The position numbers were made by a program, and so were the translations under genes. The notes below the pieces were generated by a model. The model was given only the letters and a program-made list of their open reading frames with translations. It was not told the DNA's origin and did not search any database. From Ignavibacteria bacterium UBA7675 (GTDB lineage Bacteria > Bacteroidota > Ignavibacteria > Kapaibacteriales > UB7675): a DNA stretch of 64,000 nucleotides. The stretch spans positions 62,001-126,000 of the forward strand of contig DLHF01000072.1 in NCBI GenBank assembly GCA_002483085.1, written 5' to 3'. Within the stretch, counting starts at the first letter, position 1; each line of letters begins with the position of its first letter. Below, in pieces: positions 49,535-59,500 of this stretch.

Positions 49535-50560
49535 ATGTATATGGCATCCGTAGGCGACATACTACGCGAAAAACGCATCGAACAGCATCGCAGTATTGAG
49601 CAGGTTGCAAACGCGATAAAAATACGCGTAAACATACTGCATGCAATTGAAAACAATGAGTTGGATGTGCTCCCGCCTCCGTATGTAAAGTCCTTCGTAA
49701 AAACATACGCCCGGCTGCTGGGGCTTTCTGATAGAGAGGAAATTAAAGGATTTATAGCATCGCAAGTACAGACTCCAAAGACATTCCGCACAACCCCGCC
49801 TACCTCGGAAACAGCTCCCGCCCCTAAACCCGTGGTTGTTACCCGAGCCAAAAACGAAGACTATCAGCCCCCCGTTTCTGCACAAGACAACCCTCTTTCT
49901 GCCATTGACTCCCAGCCGCGCTCTAATACCCAAGTCAATATTATTGTGTCCATCGGCCTTGTGCTCGGTGCACTCGCGCTTCTCTACTACTTTGTTTTCG
50001 ACAATAGCGGGGAAACACAGGTGGCCGAGCAATATCCGCCCCCCACTCAGCCCATTGAAGTAGGTACAAGCGAACCGGCTACTGTAGAAACAGCTATTCC
50101 TTCGGTCGATTCAGCAGCCGTTGAAGCTGTAGCCGAACAGGACAGCCTCATTCTGGAGGCGCGAGCTACCGATAGAGTGTGGATCAGCATTGTGGCGGAT
50201 GGCAAGAGAAGCTCACAGATGACACTGGAAGTCGATAATACCTACCGATGGTCTGCCGACTCCATTTTTACGCTGTCGCTGGGCAATGCAGGCGGTGTAC
50301 GGTTTACTCTCAATGGCAAACCTCTGAAACAAATGGGCAAAACGGGAGCTATTGTGAGGAATATTCGTATTACGCGCAATGGGGTGATCTCGTCCAGTTC
50401 GCCGTACACCTCTTCTGTTACAGCAAGGTCTACAGCAAAGCCGCGCCCGAGCACAGCAACCCCACAGCGCAGAACACCGGTTTCTATTACGCCCGTTGAA
50501 ACCAAAGCGCCACCTCCTTCCATTCCCCCTGCCGAGAAACACACTCCTATCAAAGACTAG
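49535..50560 (+). CDS. RodZ-like helix-turn-helix membrane protein
   Basis: 341 residues. The N-terminal Cro-type helix-turn-helix (about 4-75: VGDILREKRIEQHRSIEQVA, LPPPYVKSFVKTYARLLGL) is followed by a Pro-rich linker, one membrane span (about 134-152, IIVSIGLVLGALALLYYF), and a periplasmic domain with the RodZ/DUF4115 strand pattern (DRVWISIVADGKR, YRWSADSIFTLSLGNAGGVR, LNGKPL). RodZ links MreB to the cell-wall machinery and keeps rod shape. The C-tail (residues 285-341) is Ser/Pro/Thr-rich and disordered. The start could be Met1 or Met3. Confidence 0.85.
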   Translation: MYMASVGDILREKRIEQHRSIEQVANAIKIRVNILHAIENNELDVLPPPYVKSFVKTYARLLGLSDREEIKGFIASQVQTPKTFRTTPPTSETAPAPKPVVVTRAKNEDYQPPVSAQDNPLSAIDSQPRSNTQVNIIVSIGLVLGALALLYYFVFDNSGETQVAEQYPPPTQPIEVGTSEPATVETAIPSVDSAAVEAVAEQDSLILEARATDRVWISIVADGKRSSQMTLEVDNTYRWSADSIFTLSLGNAGGVRFTLNGKPLKQMGKTGAIVRNIRITRNGVISSSSPYTSSVTARSTAKPRPSTATPQRRTPVSITPVETKAPPPSIPPAEKHTPIKD

Positions 50561-50628
50561 CTCTATAAGTGCTGCGAGCACAAACAACAACAGCAATAGA
50601 AATACCCACTGATAGAAACTGGCTCACG

Positions 50629-50827
50629 TTCCGTTGCGAGCGCACGCGTCTTCGCTCATGCGTTTTGTCTCCGCACCGCGCTGCACCGCCGCCGCGTGTG
50701 GTCCACACTTCTGCGCCCTTGCACAAAGCGCTGGGGCAGCCACAGAACGGATGTGCGACCGGTGACAGCGGCTAAGCGTGCGCCGAGCCACGCCCGTGCC
50801 ACAGCATCTATGATCGAGAACACAACC
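50629..50827 (+). repeat. dispersed intergenic repeat, copy R7 (best preserved)
   Basis: The copy used here as reference. Blocks in order: TTGCGAGCGCACGCG, CTTCGCTCATGCGTTTTGTC, CCGCACCGCGCTGCACCGCC, CTTCTGCGCCCTTGCACAA, CAGCCACAGAACGGATGTGC, GACCGGTGACAGCGG, CCACGCCCGTGCCACA and ATCGAGAACACAACC. It sits in the 320-base gap between the converging rodZ-like and kdsD genes. No coding potential, terminal inverted repeat or target-site duplication was recognised. Confidence 0.88.
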
Positions 50828-50880
50828 TATATAATTTTACAGGGAGCAGCAATGTACAGAGCAGATGTATAAAGGCTGGC

Positions 50881-51870
50881 TTATAGCCCGATGCGCACGA
50901 TATCGTGTACGCGAATCACGCCTACGCATCTGTTATAGCTATCGACAACGGGCAAAACACTAATTTGCTTCTCTCTGTTTTCCATCAGAGAAAGGGCTTC
51001 TCCGAGAAGAGCCTCAGGTGCTACCGTAACTGGCCGCAAAGTACATACGTCCGCTGCTTTCAGCGAGGTAATTTCTTCGTGCTGTTGCAGCGCACGGCGC
51101 ACATCACCATCGGTAATAATACCTTGGAGTTCTCCCCAATTATCAACCACACACACACAACCCAAGCCTTTTCTGGTGCTTTCAATTAAGGCTTCGCGAA
51201 ACGAGGCATCAGGCGCAACAACGGGCAGGTATTCCCCACCGTGCATAGTTTCGCGAACGCAGAGCGAGATATTGCGACCAAGCTGGCCGAGCGGATGCCG
51301 GGCAGCGAACTGGCCAATGGTAAAATTTTTCATACGGATAAGAGCCGCAGCAAGAGCATCGCCAAGCACAAGAGCGACAGTCGTGCTCGACATTGGAGCG
51401 GCATTCAGCGGACACGCCTCACGCTCTATTGAAGCATCCAACACAATATCAGACAGCGCGGCAAGCGGTGAATCGACAGCACCAAGCACGGAGATTACTC
51501 TTATACCGCGCGTTCTTACAGGCGGAATTAACTTTAGCAGCTCTGCGGTATTACCACTTTTAGACAAAAAGAGAGCACAATCGCCCGATTCGATAATACC
51601 AATATCGCCATGAAGTGCTTCTACGGGATGGAGAAAGACGGCGCTGGTCCCTGTACTCACTAATGTTGCGGCAATTTTTCGGCCTATGAGACCCGACTTA
51701 CCAATACCGCTGACAACGACCTTATTTGCGGACGCCATCATTTCCACAGCGGCAGCAAACTGCCCATCGATACGCTCTGCTGTTCGCTGGAGGGCGGCCA
51801 TTTCTTCCAGCACCACACGTCGTCCTTCGGTGAGAAGCTTATCGTGCAGAATGTCTACTTCTATACTCAT
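50881..51870 (-). CDS. kdsD: arabinose-5-phosphate isomerase
   Basis: 329 residues. The SIS domain (about 35-170) contains VVSGIGKSGLIGRKIAATLV, HPVEALHGDIG and FLSKSGNTAE. Two CBS domains follow (about 205-265 and 270-329). It converts ribulose 5-phosphate to arabinose 5-phosphate for Kdo in lipopolysaccharide. Start chosen at MSIEVD, whose ATG overlaps the upstream glycosyltransferase stop by 4 bases (ATGA), showing coupled translation. Confidence 0.94.
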   Translation of the reverse strand: MSIEVDILHDKLLTEGRRVVLEEMAALQRTAERIDGQFAAAVEMMASANKVVVSGIGKSGLIGRKIAATLVSTGTSAVFLHPVEALHGDIGIIESGDCALFLSKSGNTAELLKLIPPVRTRGIRVISVLGAVDSPLAALSDIVLDASIEREACPLNAAPMSSTTVALVLGDALAAALIRMKNFTIGQFAARHPLGQLGRNISLCVRETMHGGEYLPVVAPDASFREALIESTRKGLGCVCVVDNWGELQGIITDGDVRRALQQHEEITSLKAADVCTLRPVTVAPEALLGEALSLMENREKQISVLPVVDSYNRCVGVIRVHDIVRIGL

Positions 51871-52928
51871 ACTGTCTTTCGGATGTGTTGCACAACGTCT
51901 TCTACTTCCCTTACAACGCGATCGGGACGAATATCGTTCATACATGCGAACGTCCCAAGCGGGCAGTCTTTTTGTCCATGAATAGAACAGGGTCTGCACG
52001 CGAGTTGCTCCATCTCCACCACTCTGTCGTTAGCACCTTGTGGAGCGAAGCCAAACATAGGCGATGTAGGGCCAAAAATAGTAATAACCGGACAATGAAC
52101 AAGATTGGCGAGGTGTGTTGGTGCGCTATCGTTGCTCACCAGAATATCTGCGCGTTGCAGCAGTGCCAGAGTTTCCGGCAGGCCAGTCTTCCCTGCGAGC
52201 GAAACAGCTCCGGACTGGGATGCGATACGGCTGCACAGTGTTTCGTCGTCGCGACTCCCCGATAGCACTACATTCCAGCCTATTTCTAATAATCTGCGGG
52301 CAGCATCAGCCATATGTTCTTCGGGCCATCGTTTCGTAGGCCAGATAGAGCCGGGCGCCATCACCAGCAAAGGCTTGCCTCTTCCAATCCCGGCTTCGGC
52401 AAGCAGCATTTCCACCCGGCGTGTCGCTTCATCGGGAATGCGAAGCACAGTAGTAGGCGGATGCAGTACGGCATCGCGGGATACATCGGAAAAGGAAGCA
52501 AGAAGGGCAAGATTACGCTCTGCTTCGTGGAGGTGGAACGGATACCGAACGCGCTTACTGTACAAGAATGAAAGCGCGCTGCGGTCGAAACCGACCGAAT
52601 ACCTTGGATGAGCAAAAAACGAGAGCAGAGTTGTTCGCAGAGAGCGATGCGGAGCGAGAAGACAATCGGCATGGTCGTGCAGTTCCTCTGCCAGCAGCCG
52701 GATACCGTTCCATCCGCGTTGTTTGCCACGCTTATCATATGCAATAACGGTATCTACGGCTGGCACACACGATGCCAACGCAGCACCAGCGGGCGTAGTA
52801 ACAAGAGTAATAGCTGCATGAGGATGTATATTACGCACAGCTTGTACTAAGCTGAACACCAATGCAACATCGCCGATAAACGCAGTCTGGACAATAGCAA
52901 CTCGGGGGAAATCGCAAAGAGCGCTCAC
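51867..52928 (-). CDS. glycosyltransferase family 9 (heptosyltransferase-like)
   Basis: 353 residues if the GTG at 52928 is the start, which gives a GTGA overlap with the preceding stop; the longer frame would add 16 residues inside the acyltransferase gene. The GT9 phrases are AIVQTAFIGDV at the N-terminus and PLLVMAPGSIWPTKRWPEEH, LVSNDSAPTHLA and ITIFGPTSPMFGFAP. It should add a heptose (or related sugar) to the LPS core using ADP-heptose at the inner face of the membrane. It lies in an operon with an LpxL-type acyltransferase and kdsD. Confidence 0.9.
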   Translation of the reverse strand: MSALCDFPRVAIVQTAFIGDVALVFSLVQAVRNIHPHAAITLVTTPAGAALASCVPAVDTVIAYDKRGKQRGWNGIRLLAEELHDHADCLLAPHRSLRTTLLSFFAHPRYSVGFDRSALSFLYSKRVRYPFHLHEAERNLALLASFSDVSRDAVLHPPTTVLRIPDEATRRVEMLLAEAGIGRGKPLLVMAPGSIWPTKRWPEEHMADAARRLLEIGWNVVLSGSRDDETLCSRIASQSGAVSLAGKTGLPETLALLQRADILVSNDSAPTHLANLVHCPVITIFGPTSPMFGFAPQGANDRVVEMEQLACRPCSIHGQKDCPLGTFACMNDIRPDRVVREVEDVVQHIRKTV

Positions 52929-53812
52929 TGGTTCTCTCCCGGCACGTGTTTCCACCGCCTGTGCTGCCACACCCAAAGCTCGGGACGGCGGCGGACAGCC
53001 TCTTCCAGCATACTGACATGTCGCCGCGTCAGCTCTACAATACCTTCTCTGTCGTATTTCAAGTCTTCGTGCGGTACCTGCTTCAGATCGACATAATACG
53101 TTCCATCATCCTGCCTTTCGGCAAAGCCCATAATAATAGGAGCACCGAACTTAAGCGCGAGCACTGCAGGAGCTTCGAACGTAGCAGCGGGACGGCCAAA
53201 AAAGGGAACAAATACATCCTTGTCCGCAGTTGCACTCTGATCGGCAAGCAACGCTATTGCACCACCCGACGACAATATTCGCACCATATCGCGGGCTGCT
53301 TTATACATAGAGACAAGTGTATTGCCTGTGCGTTGCCGGTAGGAATTGAGCAGGATATCGGCGTATTCGTTGCGCTGCGGTTTCACGATCACCGTAACTG
53401 GGACAGCAGCAAACAGCGGAAGAGCGAAGGCCAGCATTTCCCAGTTGCCATAGTGTGCAGAGAGCAAAATCAACCCTTTTCCCTGCCGTGCTGCATCTTC
53501 AATAAGATGGAGTCCATCGTAGCGGATCATAGATCGAATATCGGCATCGGAAAAGGACGGCAAAGCGAGTAGCTCGGCCAGCGTAATTCCCAGATTATGG
53601 TAGGAAGCCTCGGCAGTCTGCCGAAGCCACTGATCGGAAGAACCAGGAAAAGCACGGGAGAGATTATCTATCGTAATAGCATAACGTGAAGCACCTATTC
53701 GGCGCAGCACTGTGCCGAACAGCCGCCCGAGTCGTATCCTTCCCTGAGTAGAAACGGTTCTGCTTATAACACCTGCGGCTCGCAGGAGTTGTGTAATCAG
53801 CCAATTGCCCAC
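52925..53812 (-). CDS. LpxL/HtrB-type lipid A acyltransferase
   Basis: 295 residues of the lysophospholipid acyltransferase superfamily, lipid A branch. The catalytic HxxxxE block is SAHYGNWEML (about 115-124). Then RNEYADILLNSYRQR, LADQSATADKDVFVPFFGRP and the closing PELWVWQHRRWKH complete the family signature. It transfers a secondary acyl chain to lipid A at the inner membrane. First gene of the three-gene LPS operon. Confidence 0.9.
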   Translation of the reverse strand: MGNWLITQLLRAAGVISRTVSTQGRIRLGRLFGTVLRRIGASRYAITIDNLSRAFPGSSDQWLRQTAEASYHNLGITLAELLALPSFSDADIRSMIRYDGLHLIEDAARQGKGLILLSAHYGNWEMLAFALPLFAAVPVTVIVKPQRNEYADILLNSYRQRTGNTLVSMYKAARDMVRILSSGGAIALLADQSATADKDVFVPFFGRPAATFEAPAVLALKFGAPIIMGFAERQDDGTYYVDLKQVPHEDLKYDREGIVELTRRHVSMLEEAVRRRPELWVWQHRRWKHVPGENQ

Positions 53813-53832
53813 AATCGATTCCTACTACTTCA

Positions 53833-55251
53833 TCAGCGAGAAAACTGTGCGGCACCCATAATTTCCGCAAAACGTTCATACCATTCCGGCTCGGACAGTT
53901 CGTTCTTGGCTGTAGAGTGAACCAATGTGTAGTCCACACCATTAAGCTCTACGAAGCAGAACTGCACGCCACCCTGAATAGCGTAATAGTACCAAGTTGC
54001 GTATGGTTTGGCTTCTGGGCTGTAGGGCGCGACATCCACCTTATCAGGTTTGCCATATTGCCGTATCACGCGACCTCTATCGGTGCGCCAGCCCGGGGTT
54101 TGTAATGTCGAGAAATAGGTGTTCGCATAGTTAATCAATGACTCAAAATCTTCTCTGGCTTTATTGCCCGGTATTGCTGGGTCTGGATCTCGTTGTTTCC
54201 AGTACACATACAGAAACTTGCGTTGTGCCGTAAGGTCTGTCAGCAGGCCGTATTTACTCTGTTCATGCGAAGTAATCAGGGGCTGAATTTTTTCGTATTC
54301 CTCCTGTACACGCTCTTGTCCCATCGTAGAAAATTCGCTCATTTCGTAGTCTTGGCTTTCAGAGTACAGAGAGAAGGTCGGAAGTTTAGCCGAGTTCAAC
54401 ACGTAGAACTTCCTCACACCTGTTGCAATCACCGCAGAGGCTTCAACATCAGTAATATTCACCTGAAAATAGTACACACCACTTGCCAGCGTATCCAGAG
54501 GAAGATTACCGTAGATTGGCAACCCGTCGGTAGGAGTATTTTGTTTCTGATTGAAGCTCAGCAGAGGGCGTCTGGCAGCATCAAGCACAGTAAAGTGGAG
54601 ATTAATACCAGCGGGGGAAAATGTATGAGCATTGTACACTTCAAAGTAATACGGCAGCAGCACACCCATGTTCAAGCTATCTTCCGATACTTCTGGTAGA
54701 ATATACTGGGCAGAAGGGTTGGGAATAACGGTCATCGAACCTTTCGTATAGGCGGGATTCGCCCCTTCTTCCGCAGGCTCGATGGAGGATGCGAGTAGAA
54801 TCTCCGACATAGCCAGCCTGTCTGTTATAGGACTTGTCACAGCAATTAAAAAGCTACGCGACAGAGAATCCTGCCTATTGGCCATATCGGCAGCGACACA
54901 ATCCACTCTATACTTGCCCGGAGCCAGCGCGAATTGTTTCACGCCTATCAAATTCCGTACATCTCTGCTGCTGGCTACTGTGGCTGTATTAGCAACAATC
55001 CACTGTTCGCTTTTTACAAGTGTTCCTGCTGTATCTTTAATAGATATCCGGAAGTACATCTCGCCAACAGAGCGTCCATCGCGCTGCTTATAGACAAGTG
55101 AAGTATCTGGAAAAGCATAACACCACTCCCAAAGCTGCCGCGTTGAGTCATAGCGAAAAATAGTAGCATCGGCATCAAGCCGGATGCTGGGCTGCTGTGC
55201 AAAAACAGATGGAACCAGCACCACTGCGAGAAGTAGGAGAAGAGATTTCAT
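53833..55251 (-). CDS. GWxTD domain-containing secreted protein
   Basis: 472 residues. Signal peptide about 1-18 (MKSLLLLLAVVLVPSVFAQ). The C-terminal quarter holds the eponymous motif in GWRTDRGRVIRQYGKPD (about 390-406). A series of Ig-like beta segments precedes it. The family is common in Bacteroidota, Ignavibacteria and Acidobacteria; its function is not established. It is followed 20 bases later by the LpxL gene, though a promoter in between cannot be excluded. Confidence 0.87.
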   Translation of the reverse strand: MKSLLLLLAVVLVPSVFAQQPSIRLDADATIFRYDSTRQLWEWCYAFPDTSLVYKQRDGRSVGEMYFRISIKDTAGTLVKSEQWIVANTATVASSRDVRNLIGVKQFALAPGKYRVDCVAADMANRQDSLSRSFLIAVTSPITDRLAMSEILLASSIEPAEEGANPAYTKGSMTVIPNPSAQYILPEVSEDSLNMGVLLPYYFEVYNAHTFSPAGINLHFTVLDAARRPLLSFNQKQNTPTDGLPIYGNLPLDTLASGVYYFQVNITDVEASAVIATGVRKFYVLNSAKLPTFSLYSESQDYEMSEFSTMGQERVQEEYEKIQPLITSHEQSKYGLLTDLTAQRKFLYVYWKQRDPDPAIPGNKAREDFESLINYANTYFSTLQTPGWRTDRGRVIRQYGKPDKVDVAPYSPEAKPYATWYYYAIQGGVQFCFVELNGVDYTLVHSTAKNELSEPEWYERFAEIMGAAQFSR

Positions 55252-55391
55252 AACGCCCCGTCCGCATATAGCGTGAAAGAACAGGTATTGCCGGAGAACC
55301 ACTATTACGTTCAGCCGGTCGGAAAGATTACAGTAAGATCGAACAAGCCTTGTTTCTTGTGTATGTCCGATCTGATTTTATCGGGTTGGAA

Positions 55392-55433
55392 AAAAATTGC
55401 CGTTGAAAACGCAGGCTTTCAACGGCAATTTTT
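55392..55433. terminator. 17-bp perfect hairpin, bidirectional-type terminator
   Basis: AAAAATTGCCGTTGAAA (55392-55408) pairs perfectly with TTTCAACGGCAATTTTT (55417-55433) around an 8-base loop. It lies 20 bases after the porV stop on the minus strand. T runs occur on both strands, so it could work either way, but only the porV transcript ends here. Hence GWxTD expression needs its own promoter in 55252-55391. Confidence 0.85.
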
Positions 55434-55453
55434 CATGAGCTCAGCGGTTGCAA

Positions 55454-56485
55454 TTAATAGAGATTGATATTGAGGCTCAATCGATTGAGCAACCCAAAAT
55501 CCGTCGTGGGATTGATCGAATAATCAATTGATCCTTTAAATCCGCCGCTCTCGTATTTCAGGCCAGCTCCAGCAGCAACTCCAAGCTGCTCTTGTCCAAC
55601 GCGATATCCAGCGCGAACCGACACAAAGTCATTCCATGTATATTCAGCACCTATAGCGTATTGCTCGGGTGCGTCCGACAATGTCTCGAAATCGGCAGCT
55701 ACGACGAGTTTATTCACTTCATCATCTTCGAATACATCGGCAGCAATACCAGCGCGGAACGACAGAGGCATGGAATAGGTTTTGGCAACAATTTCCGTTT
55801 CAGTCGGACGCTGTCCAAGGCCAGTAGTCGGCTCTGTTGTAGCAACAAGATCCTGACCGCTGTAGCGGAATTCACTGCCGAGGTTGTTAATCGAAAAACC
55901 AATGCGCAGACCTTGCAGGTCTGTGCGATACATAGTTCCGATATCGAACACAACGCCAGTACTCGACACACTAGAGAAGCTCTGCTGCACATATTTACCA
56001 GTAATGCCAAAGGAGAACTGATCGGTAAGCTTACCGCCAAACGTAAGGCCAATGGCGAGATCGGACAGCGAATAATTGGTACCTGTGCCATTCGGATTCT
56101 GCAGTGTTGTCACAGGAATATCACCGCTGGTAAACGATGTAATACTGATAGCAGCGCGATATTGCTCGCCAACAGGCATTGATGCAGCTACAAAATTGTG
56201 CGACAGTCCTGCAAACCACTGCGTATAGGAAAAGTTAGCCGAAATGCCCTCGACATCCGCAATACCGGCAGAATTCCAGTAGATCGAGGTAATGTCGTTC
56301 GACAGCCCGGAATAAGCTCCACCCATCCCGGTAGCCCTAGCACCAACACCGATCTTGAGGAACTGTCCGCCTGCCGAACCGACCTTCGTCTGCTCGTCGG
56401 CGGCTGTACTACTACTTTGTGCGAAAGCCGTTCCCGAACCGAGTACCGATGCAGCGCACAGAGCAGAAACAAGTAATCTTTTCAT
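55454..56485 (-). CDS. porV: PorV/PorQ-family outer-membrane protein
   Basis: 343 residues. Signal peptide about 1-22 (MKRLLVSALCAASVLGSGTA, cleavage near FAQ). The mature N-terminus has the PorV signature FLKIGVGARATGMGGAYSGL and IYWNSAGIA. The remainder is a FadL-like 14-strand barrel ending in the aromatic Leu-Asn-Ile-Asn-Leu-Tyr. PorV shuttles cargo from the type IX translocon to the attachment complex on the cell surface, so its presence fits the sorting domains on the BNR proteins. A hairpin terminator follows it. Confidence 0.85.
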   Translation of the reverse strand: MKRLLVSALCAASVLGSGTAFAQSSSTAADEQTKVGSAGGQFLKIGVGARATGMGGAYSGLSNDITSIYWNSAGIADVEGISANFSYTQWFAGLSHNFVAASMPVGEQYRAAISITSFTSGDIPVTTLQNPNGTGTNYSLSDLAIGLTFGGKLTDQFSFGITGKYVQQSFSSVSSTGVVFDIGTMYRTDLQGLRIGFSINNLGSEFRYSGQDLVATTEPTTGLGQRPTETEIVAKTYSMPLSFRAGIAADVFEDDEVNKLVVAADFETLSDAPEQYAIGAEYTWNDFVSVRAGYRVGQEQLGVAAGAGLKYESGGFKGSIDYSINPTTDFGLLNRLSLNINLY

Positions 56486-56526
56486 TGTATAAGACTCCGT
56501 TTTTTTCAGTGAAATTTGTTTGTACA

Positions 56527-56555
56527 CGGTCGGCAGGCCAAATACCTGCCGACCG
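56527..56555 (-). terminator. hairpin after the 1319-residue gene
   Basis: CGGTCGGCAGG (56527-56537) and CCTGCCGACCG (56545-56555) form a perfect 11-bp stem with a 7-base loop, 14 bases past the stop codon on the minus strand and 42 bases before porV. No clear T tract follows, so it may stabilise or attenuate the transcript instead of stopping it fully. Confidence 0.6.
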
Positions 56556-56568
56556 CCGATATCCTATC

Positions 56569-59500
56569 CTACTCCGGTACCAGACGGAAACCACCCATAA
56601 CAACGGTGAATTTCACAAGGCTTTCAGCTCCGTTAGGAGTTTTGATTTGCGCAATAAGCGTCTGGCTACCTACCTGCTGCTGGCTTTCGCTGATGAGATT
56701 CCATATCTCAATAGGATGATTACCGGGCTCTTCCACGGCGAGATCATCGTGCTCGATGGTCTTGATAAGATCACCGGCGATATTGTAGATAATAATCGTA
56801 CACTTCGGCGGAAGGTGCGTCAAGTACAGACGGCCTGCATCAGTCGTTGTCTGACCAATGTGTGTTACATAGTAGGGATTCGGTACAACTTTCACCTGCT
56901 CAAGCATCTCGTCGGTATAATCCGCGAGAGCGGGGAAACCGTTGGAGATATTCACCGTAAATTTAGCATCGGGTTCCGGGAAACCAAGAGCTCCACCCAG
57001 CAACGAGAATACAACTTTGTCGCCTGCTTCAAAATCTCTGGTCGGCTGATCTGTTTGTTTTGTCCACTGCGGAGGCGAAGCCTTGCGACCACGCTTATTG
57101 GCAAAATCCATAGCAAATTCAGAACCGGAAGCCATAAGAATATGAACAAAGTCAATGACATCGCTCCCGATGGTTGCGGACAGATAGTAGCGTCCTTGGG
57201 TTCCTATGGGAATACCTTTGTTCTGGCTATTAGCGATACTGCTAGGACCCGCTGCCTGTTTTGGACGATCTGATACAAGGTTATCGCCATTACGGCCATT
57301 GACCCAAGCATAAGCTGACAGGTTATACGTGCCAATCGGTACGTCTTTGGCATCAGGCCATGCGGTTCCATTAGCATCAATGTTAGCTATAGTAAAGTGC
57401 GGCACTACTTCTGGATAGTCCACGAGCACCTTCTGCCCCGTAGGAGAAGGACGCTCATACGATACAAGGTTTTTAACCTGAACATTGAGATAGGCTACAT
57501 TTGCTGTTATAGTTCTCAGGTCGCCCGCACCACCAAAAGTAAGCGACATATCCTCACTGCTACCGGGTAAGAACTCAACTTCGTACTCAGCCGGACCATT
57601 GTTATTGCCCTGCCATCTTCCCAAGCCGTTTACAAATGCAGTATCAACAGTTTTAGCTCCTGCATTAGAGAAGCGGATATTAGCATCAGCATCTCCCTGC
57701 GCAACATAGCTTGTATCAGTGCGGTAGATACCACCCCACTGTTGGATAGCATAGTCAAAGGCAAAACTGAAAGCACCTTTGATTACCTGATCCGGAGCAT
57801 AAAGGAACGATTTAGTTGTCACGGTTCCGGTTCTGATTGATTTCAGCTTCGAGTCCGATACACCAATACCCAGCGAGTCATTACCAGAAGCAAATATCGC
57901 TGCATTTTCGCTGAAGTTATTGGGGAAGACATCATAGGATGCCAGAAGACGACCTTCTGTCACATCGCGAACATCCACCTGGCGACCATAAAAGCCATAA
58001 GGTGTTGCGCCTGCTTGCGAGAAGGGAAAGCGAGCAGCACCCCAAATAGGCGTAAACGTCACCTCAAGAGTGTGTCCACTAAAAAGCTGGCGCAAAAGAT
58101 CGGCGTCTTCTACCGGGAAACGGAAATTGTAGAAACCAGCAAACTTTTTACGGTCAGCTTCGCTCATTACAATATCAATTTTCGATTCCATACCAGCAGG
58201 AGGCGCCATAGGCGTTGCACGAATCAGGTTCTGACCATTACGACCCGAGTTATTCTTACGCGGCGACAAAATACTCTGATCACCTTGGTCATAAGCGCGA
58301 ACAAAGTAGTAGTAATCGACGTTGTTGATCAGTCTCTCGGTCGTGCGGAGGTCAGCGGTCTCATCAATCTGGCCGTTTTTGTTATCATCACCGATATCGA
58401 CATATGTCCGACCATTGGTAACGCTGTCCATATATTTATTTATGAACGCAATAGCCGCCGGCATTTTGCCAATGTCGTTGAATTTGATCTCCGCATAGCC
58501 ATTCTGAATATACGTGTACAGATCGCTTACAGAATTTTGCGGATTAGGTACGTTCGCCTTATTGACTTCGATTGTACCGCGCAGCAGACCTGTGAATTCA
58601 GCCTGTGTCAGCGAGTTGAAAAAATCAGCCCATGCACCATTGCCGAAACGCTCTACAGTGTAGATATTTTTGTTTGTGCCACCCAAGCTCACAATACGCA
58701 GAGAGTCGATATACGGGCTCAGAGTATCATCAACTATTGAGCGGGCACGCGAAGTAAGAAACGGCGAAGGGAGAGTCCACTCGGCGAGTTTTTTCCATCC
58801 AAACGGACGAACGTCCGCGTCATACGGTTTTTCATCGACGTCAAAATCGGTACGGCGAGCACGGTACAGAATGTATCCCATGAAGTCCAGACCGTTTTCA
58901 AGTTCATCAACGGACTTTTCCGATGCCTCGTCCCAGCTTACAACTACACCATTATTAAGCGGTGTCCAAGTAGCATTGGCACGATCTGGAGGAACTGGTG
59001 TACGGAAGTTATCATCGTACACGCGCTGTGCAAATTGGTCGGTACGCACAAGTTCTCTTGTATCATCAGCAGATCCTGTAGCGTCCGATCCGGAGGCTGT
59101 ACGAGCAATAATGAGACCAACGACAACACGTGCAGTGTCGTTCGGGTAGAGATCAAACGGGCCTGTGGCCATCAGGAAGCGTTTGTCTCCCGGACCGTTG
59201 TCCCCTTCCTTCACGCCAAGAGTCATAAAGTCATAGCGTGCACCATCATCTGTCGGGTCATTTTCGATTACCCAGTTACGGAAGGTTTTCAGACCAGGAC
59301 GACGGAACTCACTATTAATAACAGAAAGCTGCCTGTCGGTAAGGGCGCGCAGGCGACGGTGCATCAAAAGATCGGCCTCACCAATAGCATTTTCTGCAAG
59401 CAGGCTATCGTAGTGTACTTTGGCCGAGTCTATATAGTTCGAGAGGCTGTCGATCTCGGCTTGCGTCAGGTCGCGATCCGATTCAATACGCTTGTCTTTA

